A stretch of DNA of 22,609 bases. Origin: CAIODY01 sp041192505. GTDB lineage: Bacteria > Bacteroidota > Bacteroidia > Chitinophagales > CAIODY01. Positions 14,681-22,575 of this stretch are shown one piece after another. The translations under genes were made by a program, and so were the position numbers. The stretch is from the NCBI GenBank assembly GCA_041192505.1, contig JBEEMV010000079.1, positions 1-22,609 of the forward strand. The letters run 5' to 3'. How positions within the stretch are numbered: the first letter of the stretch is position 1; each line of letters starts with the position of its first letter. Below the pieces are notes generated by a model. That model saw only the letters and a list, made by a program, of their open reading frames with translations, did no database searches and was not told where the DNA came from.

Positions 14681-17010
14681 TGTTCTTCAATCATCAACTT
14701 CGCAAACTTCAACATGATTTTCTTTTGACCAAGCTGTTCGAAATCAATCGTAGCAAAACTATTATCGCCATTACCTTCTAAAATTGTGAGTTTGCCTTTA
14801 CCAAATTTTTCATGATAAACTGTTTGCCCCACTTGCAATGCACTATTAGGCGATGCTTTAAAATCGGGCATGGGTGCAATGTTCACCACAGGTTTGTTTA
14901 ATACAGATGGTTTGGAAATGGAATTTCCTTCAAAAGGTTTTTCGGCTTTTCGTTGAAAATTATTTCGGTCATTATTGTTGTTGCCAAATGCACTATCTAA
15001 AGTTTTAAATCCACTCACATTGCCAAAACCTTGTGGCATCGAAGGCTTGCGAAGCCCAACAAAGGTGCTGTAATCTTCGGGCACTTCATCAATGAAGCGG
15101 CTTGGTTCGCAATAAATCAATCTGCCAAAGCGATAACGATTCAAAGCATAAGTGAGAAACAAATTTGTTTTAGCTCGAGTAACCGCCACATAAAATAATC
15201 GGCGTTCTTCTTCCAATGCATTTCTATCATCGGTGCTCATGTTTGATGGGAATAATTCTTCTTCCATCCCAACAACAAACACGGTGTGAAACTCCAAACC
15301 CTTTGCCGAATGTACTGTCATCAATTTCACTTTATTATCATCGCCTTTGTTGTCATCGGCGTTGGTTAATAAAGTAACGGTTTGCAAATAACTACCCAAA
15401 GTTTTATCTACCACTTCGCCCGTGTCTTCATTCACTTTTGTTTCATCCGTAAATTCTTTTATCGAGTTTAAAAGTGCTTGCATATTTTCATATCGGCTCA
15501 CACCTTCCACCGTTTTATCTTCATACAACTCTTTCATGATGCCCGTTTGCTTACCGATGTGTTGCGCCAAATCATACGCATTGTGTGTGGCTAACATGGC
15601 GTTGAAACTTTTCATCATCCACATAAAATCTTCCACAGGTTTACCAGCTTTAATGCCATAAAGCGGCGCATTTTCCAGCACTTCCCACAAACCTTTGCCT
15701 GCATCATTCATGGCTACAGTGGCTCGTTCCAATGTTGTTTTACCAATGCCACGGGTTGGATAATTTATCACTCGGCGCAATGCTTCTTCATCATTAAAAT
15801 TTACCGTTAATCTTAGGTAACACAAGAAATCTTTTACCTCTTTGCGTTGATAAAAACTAATGCCGCCATACACACGATATGGAATATCCATTCTTCTTAA
15901 TGATTCTTCAAATGCACGGCTTTGGCTGTTTGTACGATATAAAATAGCAAACTCTTTATTGTGCAATTGATGTCGCATCCGCATTTCGAAAATATTATCA
16001 GCCACATATTTTCCTTCATCATTGTCGGTAGCCACTTGCACCACTTTTATTTTTTCACCCTCGGCATTGGTGGTAAAAGTTTCTTTTTTTATTTGCGCTT
16101 TGTTCACCGCAATTACTTTGTTGGCGGCATTTACAATGTTTTGTGTGCTGCGATAATTTTGTTCGAGTTTGAAAATATTTAAGTCGGGATAATCTTTTTC
16201 AAAATTTAAAATGTTGGCAATTGTAGCACCACGAAAAGCATAAATACTTTGTGCATCATCGCCCACCACACAAATATTTTCATTCACCGCCGAAAGTTTT
16301 TTCACGATTGAATATTGGGCATAGTTCGTATCCTGAAACTCATCTACCATTACATACTTAAACTTCTGTTGATACTTGTAACACACTTCAGGAAAGCGTT
16401 CCAACAATTCGTGCATCTTCATCAGCAAATCATCAAAATCCATTGCACCACTCTGGAAACATCGTTTGGCATACAACTCATACAGCTTGCCCATCGCAGG
16501 GCGATGCGCCATTCTATCTTCATTCACCAAATCAACACTGCCGTTGTATTGTTGCCAAGTAATTAATGAATTTTTTGCCGAAGAAATTCTATTTAAAACC
16601 GTGTTGGGTTTGTAAAGTGTATCGTTTAAATTTTGTTCTTTAACAATGTTTTTGATGAGTGATTTTGCATCATCAGTATCATAAATAGTGAAGTTGCTAG
16701 GGTAGCCTAATTTCTCTGCTTCGATTCTTAGCACACGGGCAAAGATGCTGTGGAAGGTGCCCATCCAAAGATTCTTCGCTTCATTGCCCACCAATCGCAT
16801 GATACGCTCTTTCATTTCAGCCGCAGCTTTGTTGGTGAATGTGAGCGACAGAATATTAAAAGGGTCGATGCCATTTTGAATCATGTGTACAATGCGATAG
16901 GTAAGCACACGGGTTTTGCCCGAGCCTGCGCCTGCAATAATCATCACTGGTCCGTTGATACATTCCACTGCATTGCGCTGTGGTTCGTTTAATTCATCTA
17001 AATAATTCAT
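14677..17010 (-). CDS. pcrA: ATP-dependent DNA helicase PcrA/UvrD
   Basis: Superfamily 1A 3'-5' helicase for nucleotide-excision and mismatch repair, replication restart and removal of RecA filaments. All helicase motifs are readable: Q motif LNEPQRNAV, Walker A AGAGSGKT (26-33), FTNKAAAEMKER, Walker B VDEFQDTN, motif III GDDAQSIYAFRG, motif IV LEQNYRST, motif V MTVHSAKGLEF and motif VI YVAVTRAK. After a disordered Asn/Phe/Lys-rich linker comes the C-terminal Tudor-like module (YHEKFGKGKLTILEG), which binds RNA polymerase in PcrA/UvrD. The length of 777 is slightly above the usual ~730 because of that linker. ATG start, monocistronic. Confidence 0.96.
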   Translation of the reverse strand: MNYLDELNEPQRNAVECINGPVMIIAGAGSGKTRVLTYRIVHMIQNGIDPFNILSLTFTNKAAAEMKERIMRLVGNEAKNLWMGTFHSIFARVLRIEAEKLGYPSNFTIYDTDDAKSLIKNIVKEQNLNDTLYKPNTVLNRISSAKNSLITWQQYNGSVDLVNEDRMAHRPAMGKLYELYAKRCFQSGAMDFDDLLMKMHELLERFPEVCYKYQQKFKYVMVDEFQDTNYAQYSIVKKLSAVNENICVVGDDAQSIYAFRGATIANILNFEKDYPDLNIFKLEQNYRSTQNIVNAANKVIAVNKAQIKKETFTTNAEGEKIKVVQVATDNDEGKYVADNIFEMRMRHQLHNKEFAILYRTNSQSRAFEESLRRMDIPYRVYGGISFYQRKEVKDFLCYLRLTVNFNDEEALRRVINYPTRGIGKTTLERATVAMNDAGKGLWEVLENAPLYGIKAGKPVEDFMWMMKSFNAMLATHNAYDLAQHIGKQTGIMKELYEDKTVEGVSRYENMQALLNSIKEFTDETKVNEDTGEVVDKTLGSYLQTVTLLTNADDNKGDDNKVKLMTVHSAKGLEFHTVFVVGMEEELFPSNMSTDDRNALEEERRLFYVAVTRAKTNLFLTYALNRYRFGRLIYCEPSRFIDEVPEDYSTFVGLRKPSMPQGFGNVSGFKTLDSAFGNNNNDRNNFQRKAEKPFEGNSISKPSVLNKPVVNIAPMPDFKASPNSALQVGQTVYHEKFGKGKLTILEGNGDNSFATIDFEQLGQKKIMLKFAKLMIEEQ

Positions 17011-17071
17011 TAAGGCAAAAATAGAATTTCATACGCCATGAATGGAGGAATGTAGAGAAGAAATTTTTGTG

Positions 17072-17112
17072 CAGAAAAAGTATGACAAACTTTGAAAGTT
17101 CGCCATATTTAA
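17072..17112 (-). terminator. Degenerate terminator copy downstream of 179-aa gene A
   Basis: On the minus strand AAATATGGCGAAC pairs with GTTTGTCATACTT across a short loop and runs into a T-tract. The stem has one A-C mismatch and two G-U pairs, so it is a weakened copy of the perfect hairpin at 18375-18416. Confidence 0.65.
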
Positions 17113-17127
17113 AAATCAAGCGTTATT

Positions 17128-17667
17128 TTAGAAACCAGTTTTTGTAGATGCTTTAAAAAGAAAATTTGAATAGTAAATTGAAATGGAAGGAATCCAGAAA
17201 TAATTTAACTTATCTGTATTACGAAAATATTCGCTATTTCGATTGTTGTTTTTATATCCACCAATTCCAACAGCTAAATTGAAATGATTACCATTTACAC
17301 CAATTTCAAATTTTGGAAAAAATGGGGTTTTAGAATCTCTATTTATACTTAATTGTTCAATAGAAATTTTACAAAAATGTGCCGCATCTTTTTTTATTAA
17401 AAAGTATTTTACGAATCCAATTTTTTTAGTTGAACAGAAAAAAAATGGCAAAATAAAAATTCCATATGATGCCTCTATTGAAAGATTTTTAACGATTTTT
17501 ATTTGTGTACCTACAAACAATGATGGAACTGCTCTATCTAATTGACCACCAATTTCTAAATTAATTGGCTTTAATATTTGCTTATTAATTATTGAATCTA
17601 CTTTTTTATTTTGCGCCGCACAAACATTAGCTATACATAAAAACAAAAAGAAGAATATTTTTTTCAT
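17128..17667 (-). CDS. Small secreted, probable outer-membrane protein, copy A (179 aa)
   Basis: I do not recognise a named family. The signal peptide ends at CAA with Gln as the first mature residue. The mature part of about 160 residues alternates hydrophobic and polar residues in short strands (LEIGGQLD, SLFVGTQIKI, LSIEASYG, FNLAVGIGGY) and ends in Phe (TKTGF), as expected for a small outer-membrane barrel. It is nearly identical to copy B at 18432-18971: outside the signal peptide only four residues differ (K/Q, I/T, R/H and T/I). It lies 29 bases after the 201-residue gene and shares its transcript, ending in a degenerate terminator. Confidence 0.8.
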   Translation of the reverse strand: MKKIFFFLFLCIANVCAAQNKKVDSIINKQILKPINLEIGGQLDRAVPSLFVGTQIKIVKNLSIEASYGIFILPFFFCSTKKIGFVKYFLIKKDAAHFCKISIEQLSINRDSKTPFFPKFEIGVNGNHFNLAVGIGGYKNNNRNSEYFRNTDKLNYFWIPSISIYYSNFLFKASTKTGF

Positions 17668-17696
17668 GGCTAATAAAAGAATTAATTAACGATAAA

Positions 17697-18302
17697 TTAT
17701 TTTGTTTTTTGAGTTACACGAATCACCCAAGCACTTCCATTTTCTTTGGCAATAAATTTTAAATGGTGCCTTGTAAATGACATTGTACTTAATGCAATAA
17801 TATCAATTGGTAAATACAATACTGTTAGCACAAAGCTTACTAACATAAATCCAAATGGAGCATTGCCATACCCTCCACTGCTATTACTATCCCATTTTGT
17901 AAATGAACCTATTAAACCTGTTGCAAACCCAGCTGTAAAAACAGCTTGTGGAATTAATAAAGTACGCCCAATCTGTCTTTTGAATTTTGAATAATTGCTT
18001 TTATCAAAAGCAATTGATGTGATAGAGTTAATTCTGATTACTTCATTTTCGATTTCAAGAGTTGAATCGGTTATATTTTTTATTGCACCATACTCTTCAT
18101 AAAATTGATTACTCTTTATGTCGTAATATTCTAATCTCACTTCTTGATTTTCATTTACAAAATATTGCTTTGAGGTTGTATCAAAAGTAGTTATAGCTAT
18201 TGGGCAACTTGAGTAATGAACTTTTAAAAATTGCAATTGATTTTGCGCCACACAAAAATTGGCAATAAATAAAAACAGGAAAAGAAATTTTAGTTTCATC
18301 AT
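17697..18302 (-). CDS. Exported or membrane hypothetical protein (201 aa)
   Basis: Unknown family. The signal peptide has the sequence LFLFLFIANFCVA before Gln, as in copy B of the 179-residue gene. The next ~90 residues are a soluble beta-rich part (VRLEYYDIKSNQF, NITDSTLEIENEVIRINSI). Two likely membrane segments follow (about 115-132 and 150-175), then a short basic tail. Two ATGs stand in tandem; the second (18299) would match the start of copy B exactly. The gene is the first of a two-gene unit with copy A and lies just downstream of the copy B terminator. Confidence 0.7.
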   Translation of the reverse strand: MMKLKFLFLFLFIANFCVAQNQLQFLKVHYSSCPIAITTFDTTSKQYFVNENQEVRLEYYDIKSNQFYEEYGAIKNITDSTLEIENEVIRINSITSIAFDKSNYSKFKRQIGRTLLIPQAVFTAGFATGLIGSFTKWDSNSSGGYGNAPFGFMLVSFVLTVLYLPIDIIALSTMSFTRHHLKFIAKENGSAWVIRVTQKTK

Positions 18303-18374
18303 AGTGTTTTTTAGGAAAGTAAAGTTATTATTTTCATGTATTACAAATAGAGGAATGAAGGGAAGAAATTTTTA

Positions 18375-18416
18375 GTAAAAAAAGTATGGCGAACTTTTGA
18401 ATTTCGCCATACTTAA
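18375..18416 (-). terminator. Intrinsic terminator downstream of 179-aa gene B
   Basis: Perfect 12-bp inverted repeat AAGTATGGCGAA (18382-18393) / TTCGCCATACTT (18403-18414) with a 9-base loop. On the minus strand it is followed by a run of seven T. It ends the barrel-copy B transcript before the 201-residue gene. Confidence 0.88.
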
Positions 18417-18431
18417 AAGTCAAGCGTTATT

Positions 18432-18971
18432 TTAGAAACCAATTTTTGTAGATGCTTTAAAAAGAAAATTTGAATAGTAAATTGAAATGGAAGGAATCCA
18501 GAAATAATTTAACTTATCTGTATTATGAAAATATTCGCTATTTCGATTGTTGTTTTTATATCCACCAATTCCAACAGCTAAATTGAAATGATTACCATTT
18601 ACACCAATTTCAAATTTTGGAAAAAATGGAGTTTTAGAATCTCTATTTATACTTAATTGTTCAATAGAAATTTTACAAAAATGTGCCGCATCCTTTTTTG
18701 TTAAAAAGTATTTTACGAATCCAATTTTTTTAGTTGAACAGAAAAAAAATGGCAAAATAAAAATTCCATATGATGCCTCTATTGAAAGATTTTTAACGAT
18801 TTTAATTTGTGTGCCTACAAACAATGATGGAACTGCTCTATCTAATTGACCACCAATTTCTAAATTAATTGGCTTTAATATTTGCTTATTAATTATTGAA
18901 TCTACTTTTTGATTTTGCGCCGCACAAAAATTAGCGATGAATAAAAACAGGAAAAGAAATTTTAGTTTCAT
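18432..18971 (-). CDS. Small secreted, probable outer-membrane protein, copy B (179 aa)
   Basis: Near-identical paralogue of the protein at 17128-17667, with the same strand pattern and a C-terminal Phe (TKIGF). The signal peptide differs: KFLFLFLFIANFCAA instead of KIFFFLFLCIANVCAA, and its DNA matches that of the neighbouring 201-residue gene. Cleavage again leaves Gln first. It begins 25 bases after the stop of the barrel gene at 18997 and is probably cotranscribed with it, ending at the strong hairpin 18375-18416. Function unknown; the two copies could serve as dose amplification or as partners of different upstream genes. Confidence 0.8.
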   Translation of the reverse strand: MKLKFLFLFLFIANFCAAQNQKVDSIINKQILKPINLEIGGQLDRAVPSLFVGTQIKIVKNLSIEASYGIFILPFFFCSTKKIGFVKYFLTKKDAAHFCKISIEQLSINRDSKTPFFPKFEIGVNGNHFNLAVGIGGYKNNNRNSEYFHNTDKLNYFWIPSISIYYSNFLFKASTKIGF

Positions 18972-18996
18972 TGATTATTAATTAGTCTTGAAAAAA

Positions 18997-20100
18997 CTAC
19001 TGCAAATCATCTGGTAAATCTTCCACATTAATATTCTGAATATCAAGATAATCAACCCTTGGCGATGATTTAATAGAAGATGCTTTATTCATATTCCAAA
19101 CCAAACTTGCTTGCAATAACAAACCACTTTGCACACGGGTTTGATACAATGGTTTATCGGTTGTTAAATCTGCATCTCTATCGCTTATAGAAACTATTTG
19201 ATTGTTGCGATAATAATTATTCAATTCGCATTGTATACGAATATTATTTTTCAATAAATATCTAACGCCTAAGCCAATTGTTCTACCCGATTCACGAAAC
19301 TGAATAGAAGCTGTATTGGCAGTAATTTTTTCATTAGCCGAATATAAACGATATGAATTGCCAGCATTTTCTAACTGCCCAAATAGTAATGTGCGTTGGC
19401 TTAGTGGATGATAATAAGCAAATCGAGCAGGATAATATTCTATCTTATTTCGCAATGGAAATGATATGCGAATAAAATCTTTTGAAGTAATTTTTATTCG
19501 GGCACCAAGCAAGGGTACAAACTGAAGATTGTTGTAAGAATAAGCTGTAGCCATACCTGCAAAGTATTGAAATTTCACATTTTTTAATCTTGAATATAAT
19601 AACAATGATGAATAACGAAGATTAATTTCTTCATTCAAATAATATTGGTCGTTGGCAAAACCAACCGAAGCATGAAACAAAAATAAATTTTCTTTGGGTT
19701 GATAATACATGTATTGCAAACCCACATTGGCGCTGTACAAACTATGCACATGTTGAAAAATACTATCCATCACAAAGTCGTTCCACGAGCCACTTACAAA
19801 TGCATTTATTTGATGTGTGCCTTCGGGCTTTTGCCATCTTATAATGGGCAGCGTTGTAGAAAATTCGTAACGTGAATATTGAAATGAAGTATCAGATGTT
19901 TTTCTTTTTTCACTTGGAATAGATGAAATTAAATTTCGCTTTGGGTAAAAATTTACGCCTAAATAAATGCTTGGCGAAAACCTTTTATGCTTATTAGATA
20001 AACTATCTAAATCATCTGTATTCAGCAGCCCAACAGGTGTTTGAGCTTTAACAGCAAATGGTAAAATCAAAAAAAGGAATAATATTTTTCTTAATAGCAT
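18997..20100 (-). CDS. Outer-membrane beta-barrel-like protein
   Basis: A 367-residue protein when started at ATG 20100 (MLLRKILFLF); a TTG 18 codons upstream gives a worse signal peptide and reaches back towards the preceding terminator. The signal peptide ends at FAVKA with Gln first. The mature part is rich in alternating aromatic strands (SPSIYLGVNFYP, YEFSTTLPIIRW, VGLQYMYYQP, FQYFAGMATAYSY, TIGLGVRYLL, LLLQASLVW), typical of an outer-membrane barrel of roughly 12-14 strands. A short acidic tail (VEDLPDDLQ) follows the last strand, so the C-terminus may lie in the periplasm. No ligand or transport motif is visible. It heads the transcript that includes copy B. Confidence 0.75.
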   Translation of the reverse strand: MLLRKILFLFLILPFAVKAQTPVGLLNTDDLDSLSNKHKRFSPSIYLGVNFYPKRNLISSIPSEKRKTSDTSFQYSRYEFSTTLPIIRWQKPEGTHQINAFVSGSWNDFVMDSIFQHVHSLYSANVGLQYMYYQPKENLFLFHASVGFANDQYYLNEEINLRYSSLLLYSRLKNVKFQYFAGMATAYSYNNLQFVPLLGARIKITSKDFIRISFPLRNKIEYYPARFAYYHPLSQRTLLFGQLENAGNSYRLYSANEKITANTASIQFRESGRTIGLGVRYLLKNNIRIQCELNNYYRNNQIVSISDRDADLTTDKPLYQTRVQSGLLLQASLVWNMNKASSIKSSPRVDYLDIQNINVEDLPDDLQ

Positions 20101-20125
20101 AACACAAGTTAGGTTTTTTTTAATG

Positions 20126-20176
20126 AAAAAATCAGAAGCAAAATAAATGTTCAATACACAACTCTGCTTCTGATTT
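20126..20176 (-). terminator. Terminator after the small His-rich gene
   Basis: A 12-bp perfect stem AAATCAGAAGCA (20129-20140) / TGCTTCTGATTT (20165-20176) with a 24-base loop, then a T-run on the minus strand. It follows the stop of the gene at 20188 and precedes the barrel gene. Confidence 0.8.
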
Positions 20177-20187
20177 AAATTTAGTTA

Positions 20188-20427
20188 TTACCATCGTTGC
20201 CCATAGCCTCGATAATAATGATGCGGTCTATGATGATGAAAATGTCTTGGAGGCATGTATCCATAATACATTGGCGGCGGTGGTGGTGGTGGCATATATC
20301 TGTATCCATAATTTGCACCACGATTGCAATGATTAAAACGACCATGTGGATGAGCCTGAGAAGTGTTAGCAAAAAATGCTGTAAAAACAATGGCTAACAA
20401 CAGAACGAAAAAATGTTTTTGTTTCAT
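20188..20427 (-). CDS. Small secreted His/Tyr/Pro/Gly-rich peptide
   Basis: 79 residues. A clear signal peptide (FVLLLAIVFTAFFANTSQA) is followed by a mature part of about 55 residues made almost wholly of His, Tyr, Pro, Arg and Gly, with a run of seven prolines and HFHHHRPHHYYRGYG near the end. There is no Cys pair. The composition is suited to binding metal ions such as Cu, Zn or Ni, or to acting as an adhesive or structural peptide. Unlike other exports here its mature N-terminus is His, not Gln. ATG start; a strong terminator follows. A second frame over the same DNA is a shadow. Function is not known. Confidence 0.75.
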   Translation of the reverse strand: MKQKHFFVLLLAIVFTAFFANTSQAHPHGRFNHCNRGANYGYRYMPPPPPPPMYYGYMPPRHFHHHRPHHYYRGYGQRW

Positions 20428-20517
20428 AACTAATGGATTTAATTTAATTGACTGATTTTTTTTAAACTTGTTTAATCTGATTAAGAATAAATTTTAAAAT
20501 TCAATCATAGTGCCAAT

Positions 20518-21543
20518 TTATGAACTCAATTTATTTTTATAAATATAAGTAACCAATGTTTGCCCAACAGCCTTAAGCGTAGATTTATCAATAATTTCCA
20601 TATTATCATTTAATGTATGCCAATGCGGTGCAAACCATTTTTGCCCAGTAAAATCATGATAAATAATATCAATGGTAGGTACTTTTAAAATAGAATTGAT
20701 GTAAGTATGATCATCGGTAATTCCACTAATAGCTTGATTGATAAAATGACCACTGTATCCAATATCGTTAGCAGTTGTCCAAACTTCATTCATCAAGCCT
20801 GGCGCATATTGCATCGATACATTTTCTAATCCAAAAGTGGCACCTCTTGCACCCACCATATCTAACAATATGCCTGCTGTAGCTGTATAGTTAACTACAT
20901 GAGGATTGCGGCACCAATACTGTGTTCCAAGGCAATACGAGTTTTCATCATATTCGCCTTTAAGCAATGGCGAACCCGGTGATGGGCAACCATAATCTTC
21001 GGCATCTAACATCACTAAATCAATCCCTCTATCGGGTTTATTTTGTTGTAAAATTTTTGCTAACTCCATCATCACGGCCACACCACTTCCTGCATCATCG
21101 GCTGCTAAAATAGGTTGTTTCATTTTTGCTAAATCGGTTTCTTGGTCGGCAAATGGGCGGCTATCCCAATGTGCACAAATCAATAATCTATTATCTTTTT
21201 GATGGGGTAAAAATGAAGCAATAATGTTTTTTATTTTTAATTGTTTGCCATCAAATGATTTTACGGTGGTAGTTTGAACATAAACTGTATCGGCATATTT
21301 AGTAAAATATTTTACTAAATAATTACCGCAGTTTATATGCCCCGTTGTATTCGGAATTCGAACACCAAACGAAACTTGCTTGGCCACAAATTGATAACAC
21401 GAATCTTCGTTAAACTGTGGAAGCTTTGTGTAATCGGGTTTTGCAGTAGCTGTAATTTCATTAGATGTATCTGTTTTTGAATTGCAAGAATTACAACTCC
21501 AACTAATCAATACACAAATTAATATTGTCAAATATTTTTTCAT
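20518..21543 (-). CDS. M28-family glutaminyl-peptide cyclotransferase, probable lipoprotein
   Basis: Zinc enzyme that cyclises N-terminal Gln to pyroglutamate on exported proteins; it fits the bacterial glutaminyl cyclase type known from Porphyromonas and relatives. The leader ends in a Cys (C17 or C20, weak lipobox), so it is probably a periplasm-facing lipoprotein. M28 landmarks: AHWDSRPFAD (H125, D127), AADDAGSGVA (D149/D150), DAEDYG (E182), GILLDMVGARGATF (D228) and HWHTLNDNMEIID (H307/H309), the last close to the WHTMDDN segment of glutaminyl cyclases. An ordinary M28 aminopeptidase is the alternative, but the segment around NPHVVNY and LDMVGARGATF argues for cyclase. It starts 18 bases after the oxygenase gene, so the two form an operon. 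Confidence 0.82.
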   Translation of the reverse strand: MKKYLTILICVLISWSCNSCNSKTDTSNEITATAKPDYTKLPQFNEDSCYQFVAKQVSFGVRIPNTTGHINCGNYLVKYFTKYADTVYVQTTTVKSFDGKQLKIKNIIASFLPHQKDNRLLICAHWDSRPFADQETDLAKMKQPILAADDAGSGVAVMMELAKILQQNKPDRGIDLVMLDAEDYGCPSPGSPLLKGEYDENSYCLGTQYWCRNPHVVNYTATAGILLDMVGARGATFGLENVSMQYAPGLMNEVWTTANDIGYSGHFINQAISGITDDHTYINSILKVPTIDIIYHDFTGQKWFAPHWHTLNDNMEIIDKSTLKAVGQTLVTYIYKNKLSS

Positions 21544-21561
21544 TTGCCTAAAAGTTCTTTG

Positions 21562-22503
21562 TTAAAATTTTAATATTTCATTTTTTGCCAACTCAAATTC
21601 ATTCCATATTTCCTTCACAATTTCAGCGGCTGGTTTTATTTCTTTTACTAACGATGCAATTTGTCCAATCTCTAATTCGCCTTCATTCATATCGCCTTCA
21701 AACATTCCTTTTTTTGCACGGGCTCTGCCCAAAATATGTTGCAAAGTTTCGGCATCAGCACCATTCTGTTCGGCAGTAAACGCATCGTTAAAAAATTTAT
21801 TTTTAATTAGTCTTACAGGCGTCAATTTTTTTAATGCCAACATGGTATCGCCTTCGTTGGTTTCAATTACTTTTTTCTTAAAATCAATATGTGCCGATGA
21901 TTCATTACTTGCCACAAATCGTGTTCCTATTTGTACACCTTCGGCGCCTAAAACCATTGCTGCCAGCATGGTTCTGCCCGTAGCAATTCCGCCTGCTGCA
22001 ATTATAGGTATGGTTATATTTTTTGCAACTGATGGAATTAAACACATCGTAGTGGTTTCTTCTCTACCATTATGTCCGCCTGCTTCAAAGCCTTCGGCTA
22101 CTATTGCATCAACACCAGCCTCTTCGCTTTTTTGAGCAAACTTGGCGCTACTAACTACATGCACTACTTTAATTCCGTTTTGTTTTAAAATAGATGTCCA
22201 TGTTTTTGGATTGCCAGCCGATGTAAAAACAATAGGCACTTTTTCTTCTATAATTATTTGAATATGTTTTTCAATATCGGGATAAAGCAATGGCACATTT
22301 ACACCAAAAGGTTTATCGGTAGCTTTTTTACATTTTTGAATATGTTCTCTTAACACTTCGGGATACATACTTCCGCTTCCTATCAAACCTAATCCGCCTG
22401 CATTACTTACGGCTGCGGCCAATTCCCAACCGCTACACCAAATCATTCCTGCCTGAATAATTGGGTATTTAATATTGAATAATTGTGTAATTCTGTTTTG
22501 CAT
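21562..22503 (-). CDS. Nitronate monooxygenase / FabK-like flavoprotein
   Basis: FMN-dependent TIM-barrel enzyme of the nitronate monooxygenase family, which oxidises nitronates such as propionate 3-nitronate; close relatives are enoyl-ACP reductase II (FabK). Features: IIQAGMIWCSGWELAAAVS at the N-terminus, AEGFEAGGHNG (H144) for the active site and flavin ring, AAGGIATGR (about 169-177) and GVQIGTRF (189-196) for the FMN phosphate. ATG at 22503 starts MQNRITQLFNIKYPI; a TTG two codons earlier is not needed. Followed after 58 bases by nothing but the cyclase start at 18 bases; both probably share a promoter near 22504-22544. Whether it detoxifies nitronates or reduces enoyl-ACP cannot be decided here. 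Confidence 0.85.
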   Translation of the reverse strand: MQNRITQLFNIKYPIIQAGMIWCSGWELAAAVSNAGGLGLIGSGSMYPEVLREHIQKCKKATDKPFGVNVPLLYPDIEKHIQIIIEEKVPIVFTSAGNPKTWTSILKQNGIKVVHVVSSAKFAQKSEEAGVDAIVAEGFEAGGHNGREETTTMCLIPSVAKNITIPIIAAGGIATGRTMLAAMVLGAEGVQIGTRFVASNESSAHIDFKKKVIETNEGDTMLALKKLTPVRLIKNKFFNDAFTAEQNGADAETLQHILGRARAKKGMFEGDMNEGELEIGQIASLVKEIKPAAEIVKEIWNEFELAKNEILKF

Positions 22504-22544
22504 TTGCAATGTTAATTAAACTTGACTAATTAATAAAAATAAAA

Positions 22545-22575
22545 AAAGCCCTACCGAAAATTTCGATAAGGCTTT
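22545..22575 (-). terminator. Terminator of a gene to the right of the window
   Basis: Stem AAAGCCTTATCGAAA / TTTCGGTAGGGCTTT on the minus strand with two G-U pairs, followed by a T-run. On the plus strand the same two positions are A-C mismatches and there is no long T-run, so it works mainly leftwards, for an unseen minus-strand gene beyond 22609. Confidence 0.82.

Larger units (their letters stand above)
17040..17667. repeat. Direct repeat copy A (gene plus terminator)
   Basis: About 628 bases similar to 18345-18971, covering the 179-residue gene and its downstream hairpin. In the body of the gene (about 500 bases) I count roughly nine substitutions by eye. Similarity falls in the signal-peptide end and in the terminator flank. 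Confidence 0.85.
18345..18971. repeat. Direct repeat copy B (gene plus terminator)
   Basis: Partner of 17040-17667. It contains the intact terminator and a leader end that resembles the 201-residue gene more than copy A: 57 of 61 bases of 18911-18971 match 18239-18299, against 48 of 61 for copy A (17607-17667). Confidence 0.85.

Noticed and set aside
17016..17023. TATTTTTG on the minus strand, considered as the pcrA -7 box
   Set aside because: Only five bases before the ATG, which would place the transcript start at the start codon itself; no -33 element.
20101..20154. Upstream TTG start for the barrel gene
   Set aside because: The added 18 residues displace the signal peptide from the N-terminus and extend the frame back over the hairpin terminator.
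20181..20390. Second minus-strand frame over the His-rich gene
   Set aside because: It lacks a signal peptide and only reads the repeats of the real gene in another frame (His/Ile/Asp-rich nonsense).
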